A DNA stretch of 64,000 nucleotides from JACRLW01 sp046349595. Its GTDB lineage: Bacteria > Planctomycetota > UBA1135 > UBA2386. Each line of letters opens with the position of its first letter. Within the stretch, counting starts at the first letter, position 1. Of this stretch, positions 7,833 to 18,876 are shown one piece after another. The notes beneath the pieces are model-generated. The model was given only the letters and a program-made list of their open reading frames with translations. It had not been told where the DNA came from and did not search any database. The DNA is taken from the NCBI GenBank assembly GCA_046349595.1, contig JAXMCA010000002.1, positions 1,984,001 through 2,048,000 of the forward strand, in the 5' to 3' direction. The translations under genes were made by a program, and so were the position numbers.

Positions 7833-9469
7833 ATGATCGAGTTCAACACCCACCCCGACCGCTATCGCCACTGGTCGCTGCGCGTGGACGGGCCCGTCGC
7901 ACGGCTCGAGCTGCGCGTCGACCCTGAGCATCCCTTCCGTCCGGGCTACGAGCTCAAGCTGAACAGCTACGACCTCGGGGTCGACATCGAGCTGCAGGAT
8001 GCCATCAACCGGGTGCGCTTCGAGCATCCGGGAGTGCAGGTGGTGGTCGTCACCTCGGCGATCGACCGCGTGTTCTGCGCCGGCGCGAACATCGGGATGC
8101 TCGCGGCGTCGTCGCACCCCTTCAAAGTGAACTTCTGCAAGTTCACCAACGAGACGCGCCTGTCGCTCGAGGATGCCAGCCGGCAGTCCGGACTGCGCTT
8201 CCTCGCCGCGGTGAACGGCCCCTGCGCGGGTGGTGGATACGAGCTCGCGATCGCGTGCGACGAGATCCATCTCGTCGACGACAACAGCTCGGCGGTCTCC
8301 TTGCCCGAGGTGGCCCTGCTCGGCGTGTTGCCCGGCACCGGCGGTCTCACGCGGCTCGTCGATAAGCGTCGCGTGCGCCGCGACCTCGCCGACGTGTTCT
8401 CCACCCTCGCCGAGGGTGTGCGCGGCAAGAAGGCCAAGAAGTGGGGCCTGATCGACGCGACCTGGTCGCGCAGCCAGTTCGCGGACAAGGTCGCGCAGCG
8501 CGCCAAGGAGATCGCGGCGCAGGGCACGGACCGCAGCGGCCGCAAGGGCATCGAGTGGAAGCCGGTCGAGCGCAGCGTCACGACCGAGGGTTCCACCACG
8601 ACCTACGCCTATCGCTACGTCGATCTGGTGGTCGAGACCGAGACGCGCTCCGCCGTGTTGACGGTGCGTGCACCGGGTTCGCCGCAGCCGTCGACTCCGG
8701 AGGAGTTCCACAAGGCCGGCGTCGACGCTTGGTTCGTGCGCGCCTTCCGCGAGCTCGACGACGCCCTGCTGCAGCTCCGTTTCGAGCACGAGAAGGTCGC
8801 GCTCGTGCTCCTGCACACGCGTGGCAGCATCGACGCGGTGCTGGAGGCCGAGCGCGCGCTTCTCGCATGCAAGGACAAGAGCTGGCTGTGCAGCGAGATC
8901 GTCGCGCTCGTCGCACGCGTCCTGCGGCGCTACGAACTCACGGCGCGCAGCTTCTTCGCGCTGATCGACAAGGGCTCCGCGTTCGGCGGCGTGCTGTTCG
9001 AACTCGCGCTGGCCGGCGATCGCATCTACGCGCTCGACGACGATGCCGTGGAACTCGCGATCGGTCCGCTGTCGAACGGTGCCGTGCCGATGTCGCACGG
9101 CCTGACCCGTCTGCAGAGTCGCTTCCTCGCCGAGCCGGAGCGCGCTGCGCGCCTCGCCGCGGAGATGCCGCGCATGTCCGCCGCCGATGCCGACGGCGAG
9201 GGTCTCACGACCTTCCTCGTCGAGGACATCGACTGGGAGGACGACCTGCGCATCGCGATGGAGGAGCGCGCCTCCCTGAGCCCCGACGCGCTGACCGGAA
9301 TGGAGGCGAGCCTCCGCTTCGGCGGTGCGGAGACCTGTGATTCCAAGATCTTCGGGCGACTCAGCGCCTGGCAGAACTGGATCTTCACCCGACCCAACGC
9401 CACCGGCGAGCGCGGCGCGCTCGTCTGCTACGGCAAGCCCGAGACCTCGTCCTTCGACTGGAGGAGAAC

Positions 9470-9473
<4 letters not shown>
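7833..9473 (+). CDS. boxC: Benzoyl-CoA-dihydrodiol lyase (2,3-epoxybenzoyl-CoA dihydrolase) BoxC
   Basis: A 546-residue enoyl-CoA hydratase/isomerase superfamily protein, matching BoxC in length. The CoA-binding oxyanion-hole segments are visible: FCAGANIGMLAASSHPFK and AVNGPCAGGGYELAIACDE in the N-terminal half. A second crotonase-like half contains SAFGGVLFELALAGDRIYAL. BoxC hydrolytically opens 2,3-epoxybenzoyl-CoA, releasing formate and 3,4-dehydroadipyl-CoA semialdehyde, in the aerobic CoA-dependent benzoate pathway. The ATG at 7833 gives the usual BoxC N-terminus; the frame opens further upstream, but that part overlaps the promoter. The stop overlaps the boxB GTG by 4 bases, indicating translational coupling. 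Confidence 0.93.
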
Positions 9474-10885
<1,412 letters not shown>

Positions 10886-10898
10886 GGCCGACCCAACG

Positions 10899-11237
10899 AT
10901 GAGCGACCCGAAGCTGGTCTATGTCTGTGAGGGCGGCGACTGCACCGAGCGTGGCTCGGGCGACGTCCATGACATGCTCAAGGATCTCGTCCGCGCCAAG
11001 GACCCGCACGAGGAGAGGGTGCGGGTCCGCCGCTATCCCTGCTTCGGGGCCTGCGAGTGCGGCATCAACATGACGGTCTGGCCCGACCGGCTGTTCTACA
11101 GCCGCGTGACCCCGGCCGACCTCCCGGAGATCGCGGTGCAGTTGCTCGAGGGCGGCGATCCGGTGAAGCGCCTGCAGGGCCAGGCCAAGCCCGACGTCGA
11201 GGAGATGGTCTGGACGCTGCTCGACTCGCCGTACTGA
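10899..11237 (+). CDS. Thioredoxin-like [2Fe-2S] ferredoxin
   Basis: A 112-residue protein with the cysteine pattern of thioredoxin-fold [2Fe-2S] ferredoxins: C10 and C15 in VYVCEGGDC, and C48, C52 and C54 in PCFGACECG. Four of these should ligate the cluster. The beta-strand and helix spacing fits the fold seen in Aquifex ferredoxin and the NuoE C-terminal domain. It starts 13 bases after boxB, so it is very probably in the box operon. The natural inference is that it carries electrons to the BoxB diiron site, replacing or complementing BoxA. A hairpin follows the stop codon. Confidence 0.85.
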   Translation: MSDPKLVYVCEGGDCTERGSGDVHDMLKDLVRAKDPHEERVRVRRYPCFGACECGINMTVWPDRLFYSRVTPADLPEIAVQLLEGGDPVKRLQGQAKPDVEEMVWTLLDSPY

Positions 11238-11255
11238 AGCTCCCCGAACCTTACG

Positions 11256-11279
11256 GATCTGTCATGTTCCGGACAGATC
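11256..11279 (+). terminator. Hairpin ending the box operon
   Basis: Perfect inverted repeat GATCTGTC, 8-base loop, GACAGATC, starting 18 bases after the ferredoxin stop. No strong T-run follows. It lies in the 124-base gap before the protease gene, so it could also be an operator for that gene. Confidence 0.4.
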
Positions 11280-11361
11280 GCGGCAAGGTGCGCCTCGTGA
11301 TCGGCGCCGTGTCCGCCGGCGGTTGCCGTCGGACCGTCATCGCAATCACGAGGAGCAAACC

Positions 11362-12765
<1,404 letters not shown>

Positions 12766-13941
12766 TCAGATCCGCGCGACCGCCGGGAGCCGCACCGTGA
12801 AGGTGGAGCCGGCTCCCGGCGCGCTCTGGACGTCGATCGTCCCGCCGTGTGCGTGCACCACTGCGCGCACCATGCTCAGGCCGAGGCCGAGCCCCGGAGT
12901 GCCGCGGCTGCGATCCGCGCGATAGAGGCGCTCCCAGATCCGCGGCAGATCGGCCGGCTCGATGCCGCAGCCCTGGTCGGACACCGCGATCACCGCGCGA
13001 TCGCCGTCGCGCGAGAGGTGCAGTTCGACGTGGCTGCCGTCCGGCGAGTACTTGAGCGCGTTGTCGACGAGGTTGGCGAAGACCTGTACCAGCCGCGCGC
13101 GGTCGCCGCGCGTCTCGACGTCGTCCCGCACGCTGCAGCGCACCTCGATGCTCCGCTCCTCGGCGACGAAGTCGTAGAGCTCGACGACCTCGTCCAGCAC
13201 GCCGCGCAGCGGCACCACGTCGCTGTCGAGGCGCAGATTGCCGGTCTCCGCCACGGCGACGTCCATCAGCTTGTCGACCAGCGCCGCGAGACGTTCGGAC
13301 TCCTCGGCGAGTTCGACGACCGCCTCGCGACAGGCGGTGACGTCGTCGAGGTCCGCGGCCGCGCGCTCCGCGACGGCGCGCAGGCGCGTGATCGGTGTGC
13401 GCAGGTCGTGCGCAACGGCGTCGAGCGATTCGCGTTGGCTGCGCACCAGTCCCTCGATCCGTTCGAGCAGGACGTCGAGCAGGCGGGCGAGATCGTCGAA
13501 TCCGCCGGCACGTCGTCGCGTGCCGATCCGCCGATCGAGTTCGCCGGTGGCGAGGATCGCCTGCACCGTCTGCACCACGCGATGCACCGGTCGCGCCGCG
13601 TAGTGGGTGAGTGCGAGTCCGCCGACGAGCCCGAGCAGGACGATCGGAACCACCAGCATGAAGAAGGTCTCGCGGAAGCGTCGATCGATCTGCGCGCGCA
13701 TCTCCGCGTTCGGTCGCACCACCGCGGTCTCCTCGCGGATGGTGGTGCCCACCGCAGCGCCACTGGGATCGCGACGGATCTCGGTCTGGCGGTAGCTCCA
13801 GTCCTGCTCGAGCGCACTGCCGACCAGCCAGTAGGAGAGGCCGAACACGCCGATCACGGTCACCACGAAGAAGGCGGCGAACCAGGCGGTGAGACTCGCG
13901 CTGAAGCGCAGCGCGGTCGGGCGATCAGGCGTCGAGGACAT
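12766..13941 (-). CDS. Sensor histidine kinase
   Basis: A 391-residue membrane kinase. Transmembrane segments at about 15-40 and 92-113 flank a short periplasmic loop of roughly 50 residues. A HAMP domain follows (YAARPVHRVVQTVQ onward), then the phosphoacceptor H178 in AVAHDLRTPITRLR. The ATPase domain has the N box VFANLVDNALKYS, DQGCGIEPADLPRIWERLYR, and GLGLGLSMVRAVVHAHGG. It phosphorylates the response regulator encoded just upstream; the two genes overlap by 17 bases. The small sensor loop resembles kinases that sense envelope or metal stress, but the signal cannot be read. Confidence 0.93.
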   Translation of the reverse strand: MSSTPDRPTALRFSASLTAWFAAFFVVTVIGVFGLSYWLVGSALEQDWSYRQTEIRRDPSGAAVGTTIREETAVVRPNAEMRAQIDRRFRETFFMLVVPIVLLGLVGGLALTHYAARPVHRVVQTVQAILATGELDRRIGTRRRAGGFDDLARLLDVLLERIEGLVRSQRESLDAVAHDLRTPITRLRAVAERAAADLDDVTACREAVVELAEESERLAALVDKLMDVAVAETGNLRLDSDVVPLRGVLDEVVELYDFVAEERSIEVRCSVRDDVETRGDRARLVQVFANLVDNALKYSPDGSHVELHLSRDGDRAVIAVSDQGCGIEPADLPRIWERLYRADRSRGTPGLGLGLSMVRAVVHAHGGTIDVQSAPGAGSTFTVRLPAVARI

Positions 13942-14596
13942 AGCCGACTCCGCGGACGGTCCGGATCATCTTCTTGTCGAAGTCGCGATCGATCTTGCTG
14001 CGCAGCCGACTGACCAGGACGTCGACGACGTTGGTCTGCGGATCGAAGCGGTAGTCGTAGACGTGCTCGAGGATCGCCGTGCGGCCGAGCACCCGGCCGC
14101 GGTTGCGCAGCATCAGCTCGAGCAGGGCGAACTCGCGCGGTTGCAGGTCGATGCGGCGATCGCCGCGGCGGACCTCGCGTGTCAGGAGATCGGCGTGCAG
14201 ATCGCCGCAGCTCAGCGTGGTGGGTTCCGCGCTGCGCGTGGCGCGACGGATCAGCGCTTCCACGCGGGCCACCACCTCCGCGACGGAGAAGGGCTTGGTG
14301 ACGTAGTCGTCGCCGCCGGCCCGTAGCCCGCGGATGCGGTCGTCGACCGAGTGGCGCGCGCTCAGGAACAGCACCGGTGTCTGGACCTGAGCAGCGCGCA
14401 GCTTCTCGATCACGCCGAAGCCGTCGAGGCCGGGGAGCATCACGTCGACCACCGCCGCGTCGTAGACCCCGGTGCGACCCAGATCGAGTCCTTCGGTACC
14501 GGTCGTGGCGACGTCGACCGCGTGACCGGACTCGCGCAACGCGCGCGCGACGAAGCTCGCGATCTTGTCGTCGTCCTCGACCACCAGGATGCGCAT
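13925..14596 (-). CDS. OmpR/PhoB-family response regulator
   Basis: A 223-residue two-domain regulator. The receiver domain has acidic residues EDDD near the N-terminus, phosphoacceptor D51 in AVVDVMLPG, the conserved Ser in LFLSAR, and Lys in VTKPFS. A winged-helix DNA-binding domain (about 127-222) contains QPREFALLELMLRNRGRV and VDVLVSRLRSKID. It pairs with the histidine kinase encoded 17 bases inside its 3' end. A TAAGGT -10 element lies 7 bases before the ATG and contains the TAA stop of the upstream Lgt-like gene, suggesting its own leaderless transcript. Confidence 0.95.
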   Translation of the reverse strand: MRILVVEDDDKIASFVARALRESGHAVDVATTGTEGLDLGRTGVYDAAVVDVMLPGLDGFGVIEKLRAAQVQTPVLFLSARHSVDDRIRGLRAGGDDYVTKPFSVAEVVARVEALIRRATRSAEPTTLSCGDLHADLLTREVRRGDRRIDLQPREFALLELMLRNRGRVLGRTAILEHVYDYRFDPQTNVVDVLVSRLRSKIDRDFDKKMIRTVRGVGYVLDA

Positions 14597-14609
14597 CGCG
14601 CCGACCTTA
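14597..14609 (-). promoter_or_regulatory. -10 box for a leaderless response-regulator mRNA
   Basis: TAAGGT (minus strand, 14604-14609) is followed by seven bases and the ATG at 14596. That spacing places the transcription start at or within a base or two of the start codon. The same TAAGGT precedes the tRNA gene. Confidence 0.45.
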
Positions 14610-15326
14610 GCGCAGCGCCGCCGCGGTCGCGATGCGACGTCGACGCCACCAGGTGACCCCTCCGAGCGCGGTCAGCGCCATGGCGAGGATCTGGTACCAG
14701 GTCAGGCCGAGGGCGATGGGCGGGTGCTCGCGCCAGAACTCGAGCGCGAAGCGCAGTGCACCGTAGAGCGCGACGTAGATCGCCAGACATCGCCCCGATG
14801 CGAGTTGCCGCCGCGCCGCGACGAACAGCGCCACCGCCGCTGCGGCATGGAACACCATCTCGATCATCTGCACCGGCACCCGCGGAACGCCGAGCGCGTC
14901 GCGCCACGCGAGAGCGGAGGGAGCACAGCGCACGCCCTGGCAGCAGCCGGTGAGCGCGCAGCCCAGACGTCCGCACGTCAGGGCGACGGCGAGCGGCAGG
15001 GCGAAACCGTCGCCGGTCGGGCGACGGATGTTCAGGCGCGGCTTCACGCTCTCCACCGCGATCCATCCGCCGAGGATTCCGCCGAGCACGGTGCGCCCGC
15101 CCAGTGGCATGCCGTCGCCCGTGACTCCCGCAGGCGCGGGTGCGTGCCAGCCGAGCAGGTCCGCAGGCAGCTCGAACCCGTAGGCGCCGAGCACCGCGCC
15201 ACCGAGCGCGGCCAGCGCGAGCACGAGACGTCGATGCGAGTCGAGTCGGTTGTCGTCCGGCACGAGACGCGCCGACAGGCCACCGAGGACCACGCCGGCG
15301 GCCACGCACAGGCCATAGGCGATCAG
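14607..15326 (-). CDS. Lgt-like (prolipoprotein diacylglyceryl transferase family) membrane protein
   Basis: About 240 residues with six to seven hydrophobic segments. The first, IAYGLCVAAGVVLGG, matches the Lgt opening, and LGGRTVLGGILGGWIAVE matches its second conserved block. The Lgt signature region is replaced by LTCGRLGCALTGCCQG, a Cys-rich variant, so this is probably an Lgt paralogue acting on another lipid or substrate. No ATG fits the N-terminus: a CTG at 15326 overlaps the upstream stop (CTGA), and a GTG at 15305 is the alternative. The close coupling to the tetraether-synthase-like radical SAM gene suggests a joint role in membrane lipid or lipoprotein modification. Confidence 0.75.
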   Translation of the reverse strand: MIAYGLCVAAGVVLGGLSARLVPDDNRLDSHRRLVLALAALGGAVLGAYGFELPADLLGWHAPAPAGVTGDGMPLGGRTVLGGILGGWIAVESVKPRLNIRRPTGDGFALPLAVALTCGRLGCALTGCCQGVRCAPSALAWRDALGVPRVPVQMIEMVFHAAAAVALFVAARRQLASGRCLAIYVALYGALRFALEFWREHPPIALGLTWYQILAMALTALGGVTWWRRRRIATAAALR

Positions 15327-16768
15327 TGCACCACCGCCTGAGCACGCAGCCGCGCGAGCACGGTCGATTCGAGTTCGTCGCGGTACAGCAGGTTGTAGGT
15401 GTCGAAGGGGATCACGCGCTTGCCGTCGGGATGCGCGATGTGCACGCAGGAGCGGCGCACGTTGGCGACGTCGAGATCGTGACGGTCGAGGAAGCGCATG
15501 ATCACGATGCGGAACAGGTCGCGGTAGTCGAGCTTCGCTCCCTGGTCGAGCGCGACCTGGGGGAGGCAGCACAGGAGACGTCCGACGGCGTCGGCCGCGG
15601 ACTCGGGTCCGTGTGCCGTGCTGTAGGCGGCGAACACCGCGGCGCGCAGCCCCTCGTCGCGTTCGAGCGCGATGGTGTTGCGCGCGCCCTGCACGAACAC
15701 GGCGGGATCGACCAGCCCGGTCAGCGCGGTGATCGGCGTGGCCGCACCCGGAGTGCGCAGCGCATAGGCCATGGCGAGTTGATCGGGGTGGCAGGGCACC
15801 GGGATCAGGTCCGCCGGGCGGAACCAGTCGCACTGCTGCAGGATGCGACGGCGCACCTCGGTCAGCGTCAGGCGGTGCACCTTCGGATCGAAGCCGTCGT
15901 TGCGCCCGGCATCCTGCACCGGCTGGAAGGTGACGCCGCGCACGCAGGGCCGCGAGACCGCGAAGCGGATCACGTCGCCGATCTCGTCGTCGTTGAGTCC
16001 GCGGCGCAGCGTGACGACCAGGGTGGTGGACAGGCCGAGCGCGTCGAGGTGGTCGAGCGCGCGCATGCGCACGTCGCGGAGGTCCGCGCCGCGCAGCGCC
16101 TTGTGGGTGTCGGCGCGCAGGCCGTCGAACTGCAGGTAGACCTCGAAGCCCGGCGCGTAGCCGGCGAGGCGCTTCGCGAACTCGGCGTCGCGCGCGATGC
16201 GGATGCCGTTGGTGTTCACCATCAGGTGGCGGATCGGGCGACGACGGCAGGCATCGAGGATCGCGAAGAACTCCGGATGCTCGGTGGGCTCGCCACCCGA
16301 GACCTGCACCACGTCGGGTTCGGTCTCGTTGGCGACGATGCGATCGAGCATGCGCTCGATGGTGGCCATGTCGCGGTGCGTCTGCCGCTCCGGGCCGCTC
16401 GACGCATAGCAGGTCGGGCAGCGCAGATTGCAGCGGTCGGTGACCTCGAGGATGGTCAGGCAGCCGTGCTGCTCGTGCTCGGGGCAGATGCCGCAGTCGA
16501 AGGGGCAACCTTGCTCGAAGGCGGTGTTCGGCCGCGCGACCTGCTCACCGGCCTTGCGGAAGCGGATGCGCGCGTCGAGCCAGTAGTCGGGGTCGTCGGC
16601 GATCAGGACCTTCTGCGCGCCGTGCTCCGGGCAGCGCTTGAGGAGGTACACGCAGCCGTCCTGCACGATCTCCTTCGCCTCGATGCGTCGCAGGCAGGTC
16701 GAACAGAGCGCGGTCGCTCCGCCGTGGAAGGTCCAGGGGCGCACGCGGTGCGTCATGGGCGGGAGCAT
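15323..16768 (-). CDS. Radical SAM enzyme resembling tetraether synthase (Tes/GDGT-MAS family)
   Basis: A 481-residue cytosolic iron-sulfur enzyme. The N-terminus carries an isolated metal site, C22 and C25 (LCSTCLRR) with C46 in RCPEHG. A Cys cluster follows (C88, C92, C95, C103 in GCPFDCGICPEHEQHGC), then the radical SAM motif C113-x3-C117-x2-C120 (DRCNLRCPTC). VQVSGGEPTEHPEF is the SAM-binding GGE element. This architecture matches archaeal Tes (MJ0619-type), which joins lipid tails by C-C bonds between terminal methyl groups; bacterial homologues exist. The bacterial substrate is unknown. ATGs at 16768 and 16756 are both possible. The downstream Lgt-like gene overlaps it by 4 bases. Confidence 0.82.
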   Translation of the reverse strand: MLPPMTHRVRPWTFHGGATALCSTCLRRIEAKEIVQDGCVYLLKRCPEHGAQKVLIADDPDYWLDARIRFRKAGEQVARPNTAFEQGCPFDCGICPEHEQHGCLTILEVTDRCNLRCPTCYASSGPERQTHRDMATIERMLDRIVANETEPDVVQVSGGEPTEHPEFFAILDACRRRPIRHLMVNTNGIRIARDAEFAKRLAGYAPGFEVYLQFDGLRADTHKALRGADLRDVRMRALDHLDALGLSTTLVVTLRRGLNDDEIGDVIRFAVSRPCVRGVTFQPVQDAGRNDGFDPKVHRLTLTEVRRRILQQCDWFRPADLIPVPCHPDQLAMAYALRTPGAATPITALTGLVDPAVFVQGARNTIALERDEGLRAAVFAAYSTAHGPESAADAVGRLLCCLPQVALDQGAKLDYRDLFRIVIMRFLDRHDLDVANVRRSCVHIAHPDGKRVIPFDTYNLLYRDELESTVLARLRAQAVVH

Positions 16769-16878
16769 GGAGCAGGCGCTCGGTACCGGGAAGTGCGCCC
16801 CGAGGAAGAGGGGCGTGTGGCGTCGACCATTCCCCGGGGACGCCGTGGATCACGAGGCACGCGCTATGTTGTCCGCCG

Positions 16879-17094
16879 ATGGGTGAGCAACTCGGAGTGC
16901 TGCTGATGGTCTTCGGGCCCGCCGTCATCGGCATCGCATGCCTGGTGGGGGCCTTCGCCATGCTCTCCCGGAAGCACGACGAGGAGGCCGGGCGCCCCGC
17001 CCTGGTATGGGTCGTGGTGAGCATCCTGTTCCTGTGTGCCTTCGGCATCGGCGGCTGCTACGCCGTCGTGTTCACTGGTGCATTCAAGCTGTGA
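16879..17094 (+). CDS. Small two-span membrane protein
   Basis: A 71-residue protein with two hydrophobic segments (about 5-28 and 44-66) separated by a charged loop (SRKHDEEAGRP); no family recognised. The stop overlaps the next gene's GTG by 4 bases, which supports real translation. A TATGTT hexamer lies 8 bases before the ATG, consistent with a leaderless transcript. It is divergent from the radical SAM gene across a 110-base gap. Confidence 0.6.
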   Translation: MGEQLGVLLMVFGPAVIGIACLVGAFAMLSRKHDEEAGRPALVWVVVSILFLCAFGIGGCYAVVFTGAFKL

Positions 17095-18179
17095 GCCCGC
17101 GATCGTCACGGTGGTTCGGGCCCGCGGATCTCCGCGGCGCGACAGTCCTGCTCGGTGGCGTCCTCGGCGTGCCGCTCGTGGGGCAGGATCAGGCCACCGA
17201 TCCGGTCCTCGTGCACAGCGAGCGGATCTGGGACCGCGCCGAGCACAACGCCTTCACCGGACTCTGTGTGGCCGGCGACTCCCTGTGGTGCACCTTCCGC
17301 GAGAGCGACCGCCACGTGCACGGCCTCGACGGCTCGATCCGCGTGATCCGCAGCCCTGACCGCATGAACTGGCGCTCGGCCGCGCTGCTCGATGAGCCGG
17401 GCATCGACCTGCGCGATCCCAAGATCACCGTGATGCCCGATGGCCGCCTGATGCTGCTGATCGGCGGCTCGCGCTACGTCGATCACGATCTGCGCGAACA
17501 GGCGCCGCGCGTCGCCTTCGGTGATGCCGGCGACGGGACCTTCGGTGTCCTGCAGCCCATGCACCTCCCCGCGGAGTGTGCGACCGGCAAGGACTGGCTG
17601 TGGCGCCTGACCTGGCGCGATGGCGTCGGCTACGGCGCGATCTACCACGCATCGCAGCGCGTGCAGTCGCTCGATCTCGTCACCACGCGCGACGGCATCA
17701 CCTGCACGGCACTCGCGCGCGTCGATGTCCCGCTGGCCTCGCCTCGCGTGCGCGCGACGGAGACCACGCTGCGTTTCCTCGAGGACGGCACCATGCTCGC
17801 GCTGGTGCGTTGCGACGGCGAGAGTGCCGTCGGCATGCTCGGCCGCGCGTTGCCGCCGTACCGCGACTTCACCTGGGTCGCACTCGATCGCCGTCTCGGT
17901 GGACCGGACCTGATCGTGCTCGACGGCGATCGCCTCCTCGCCGGTTCCCGGGTCTTCCCGCCTCCGCAATCGGGCCCCGGCCGCGACGACCGCTCACCGT
18001 GGACCGAGCTGTTCTGGATCGACACGAAGGGCGCGACGCGCACGCTCTGCCGACTGCCCAGCGGCGGCGACTGCAGTTATCCCGGCTTCGCGCTCGACGG
18101 CGACCTCCTGCGCGTCTCGTACTACACGAGTCACCGCGAGCCGACCTCGATCCATCTCGCGACGCTGCGGCTGAAGTAG
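17091..18179 (+). CDS. Secreted sialidase-fold (BNR-type) glycosidase-like protein
   Basis: A 362-residue protein with an N-terminal export signal (hydrophobic LRGATVLLGGVLGVPLVGQ). The body has the pattern of exo-alpha-sialidase-like propellers: CTFRESDRHV, RSPDRMNW, DPKITVMPDGRLMLLIGGS, RATETTLRFLEDGTMLAL, and SYPGFALDGDLLRVSYYTS. Such proteins often occur in planctomycete glycan-degradation sets, but the full sialidase Arg triad could not be assigned, so catalytic activity is uncertain. The GTG start overlaps the upstream stop (GTGA). Confidence 0.72.
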   Translation: MSPRSSRWFGPADLRGATVLLGGVLGVPLVGQDQATDPVLVHSERIWDRAEHNAFTGLCVAGDSLWCTFRESDRHVHGLDGSIRVIRSPDRMNWRSAALLDEPGIDLRDPKITVMPDGRLMLLIGGSRYVDHDLREQAPRVAFGDAGDGTFGVLQPMHLPAECATGKDWLWRLTWRDGVGYGAIYHASQRVQSLDLVTTRDGITCTALARVDVPLASPRVRATETTLRFLEDGTMLALVRCDGESAVGMLGRALPPYRDFTWVALDRRLGGPDLIVLDGDRLLAGSRVFPPPQSGPGRDDRSPWTELFWIDTKGATRTLCRLPSGGDCSYPGFALDGDLLRVSYYTSHREPTSIHLATLRLK

Positions 18180-18198
18180 CACTCCATCGTTCCGACTC

Positions 18199-18876
18199 AT
18201 GTCAAACCGAGCGCCTGTGGCGAGGCTCGTCGTCGTTCCAGCACTGATCACACTGGCGGTCACCGTCGTCCGTCTGTGCGGTGAACTCGCCGGCGGACCG
18301 GCCCGATGGTTCTCGACGGCGTCGGGCGGAGGGAGTGCGTGGCTCGGGATCACCTGGCTGGTACCGGTGTTCGGTATCTGGTTCGGCCATCGCCTCGCCC
18401 GAGCCGGCGAAGTTCTGCCGCGCCGTGCGCTCGGCGTGCACGCGCTGGCGGTGATGGTCTACATCGGCGGGTTCCAGTTCGTGATCCGCGCCCTGCCCTT
18501 CGACACCTCGACGCGTGACGGCATGGTGTCGCAACTCCTCGCGATGGGTGCCGTCTCGGTGCTCGCCGCGGCGCTCGCGGCCTGGGCCTGGCCCGCCCTG
18601 TTCATGATCGGGTTGCGCTATGCGCTGCTCGCGCGCCTGCCGATCGTCGTCATCACCGCGATCGCCGCCTTCGCGGGCTGGGACGTGCACCACGTCAAGC
18701 TCGGGCCGAAGGACTACGCCGGCTTCTCGCCGTTCGCGCTGTCGGCGTGGCTCGGCTACGTGCAGCTCGTGTTCTGGACCGCCTTCACCGTCGCGATCGG
18801 CGGGCTGTTCGGCGCCGTCGCTGCGCGTGCGACCCGGTCTGCGATCGCGCTGCCGCGATCGGCGGACGACGACTAG
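18199..18876 (+). CDS. Multi-pass membrane protein of unknown function
   Basis: A 225-residue protein with five or six hydrophobic segments (for example VVVPALITLAVTVVRL, LGVHALAVMVYIGGF, LLAMGAVSVLAAALAAWAW, LPIVVITAIAAFAG, and FWTAFTVAIGGLFGAVAA). It ends in a short acidic tail. No family signature was recognised. It starts 19 bases after the sialidase-like gene, so they are probably co-transcribed. Its TAG overlaps the stop of the convergent gene by 3 bases. Confidence 0.65.
   Translation: MSNRAPVARLVVVPALITLAVTVVRLCGELAGGPARWFSTASGGGSAWLGITWLVPVFGIWFGHRLARAGEVLPRRALGVHALAVMVYIGGFQFVIRALPFDTSTRDGMVSQLLAMGAVSVLAAALAAWAWPALFMIGLRYALLARLPIVVITAIAAFAGWDVHHVKLGPKDYAGFSPFALSAWLGYVQLVFWTAFTVAIGGLFGAVAARATRSAIALPRSADDD

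Noticed and set aside
14607..15326. Genuine prolipoprotein diacylglyceryl transferase
   Set aside because: The signature motif is replaced by a Cys-rich GRLGCALTGCCQG variant and the partner gene is a radical SAM enzyme, so only an Lgt-like label is supported.
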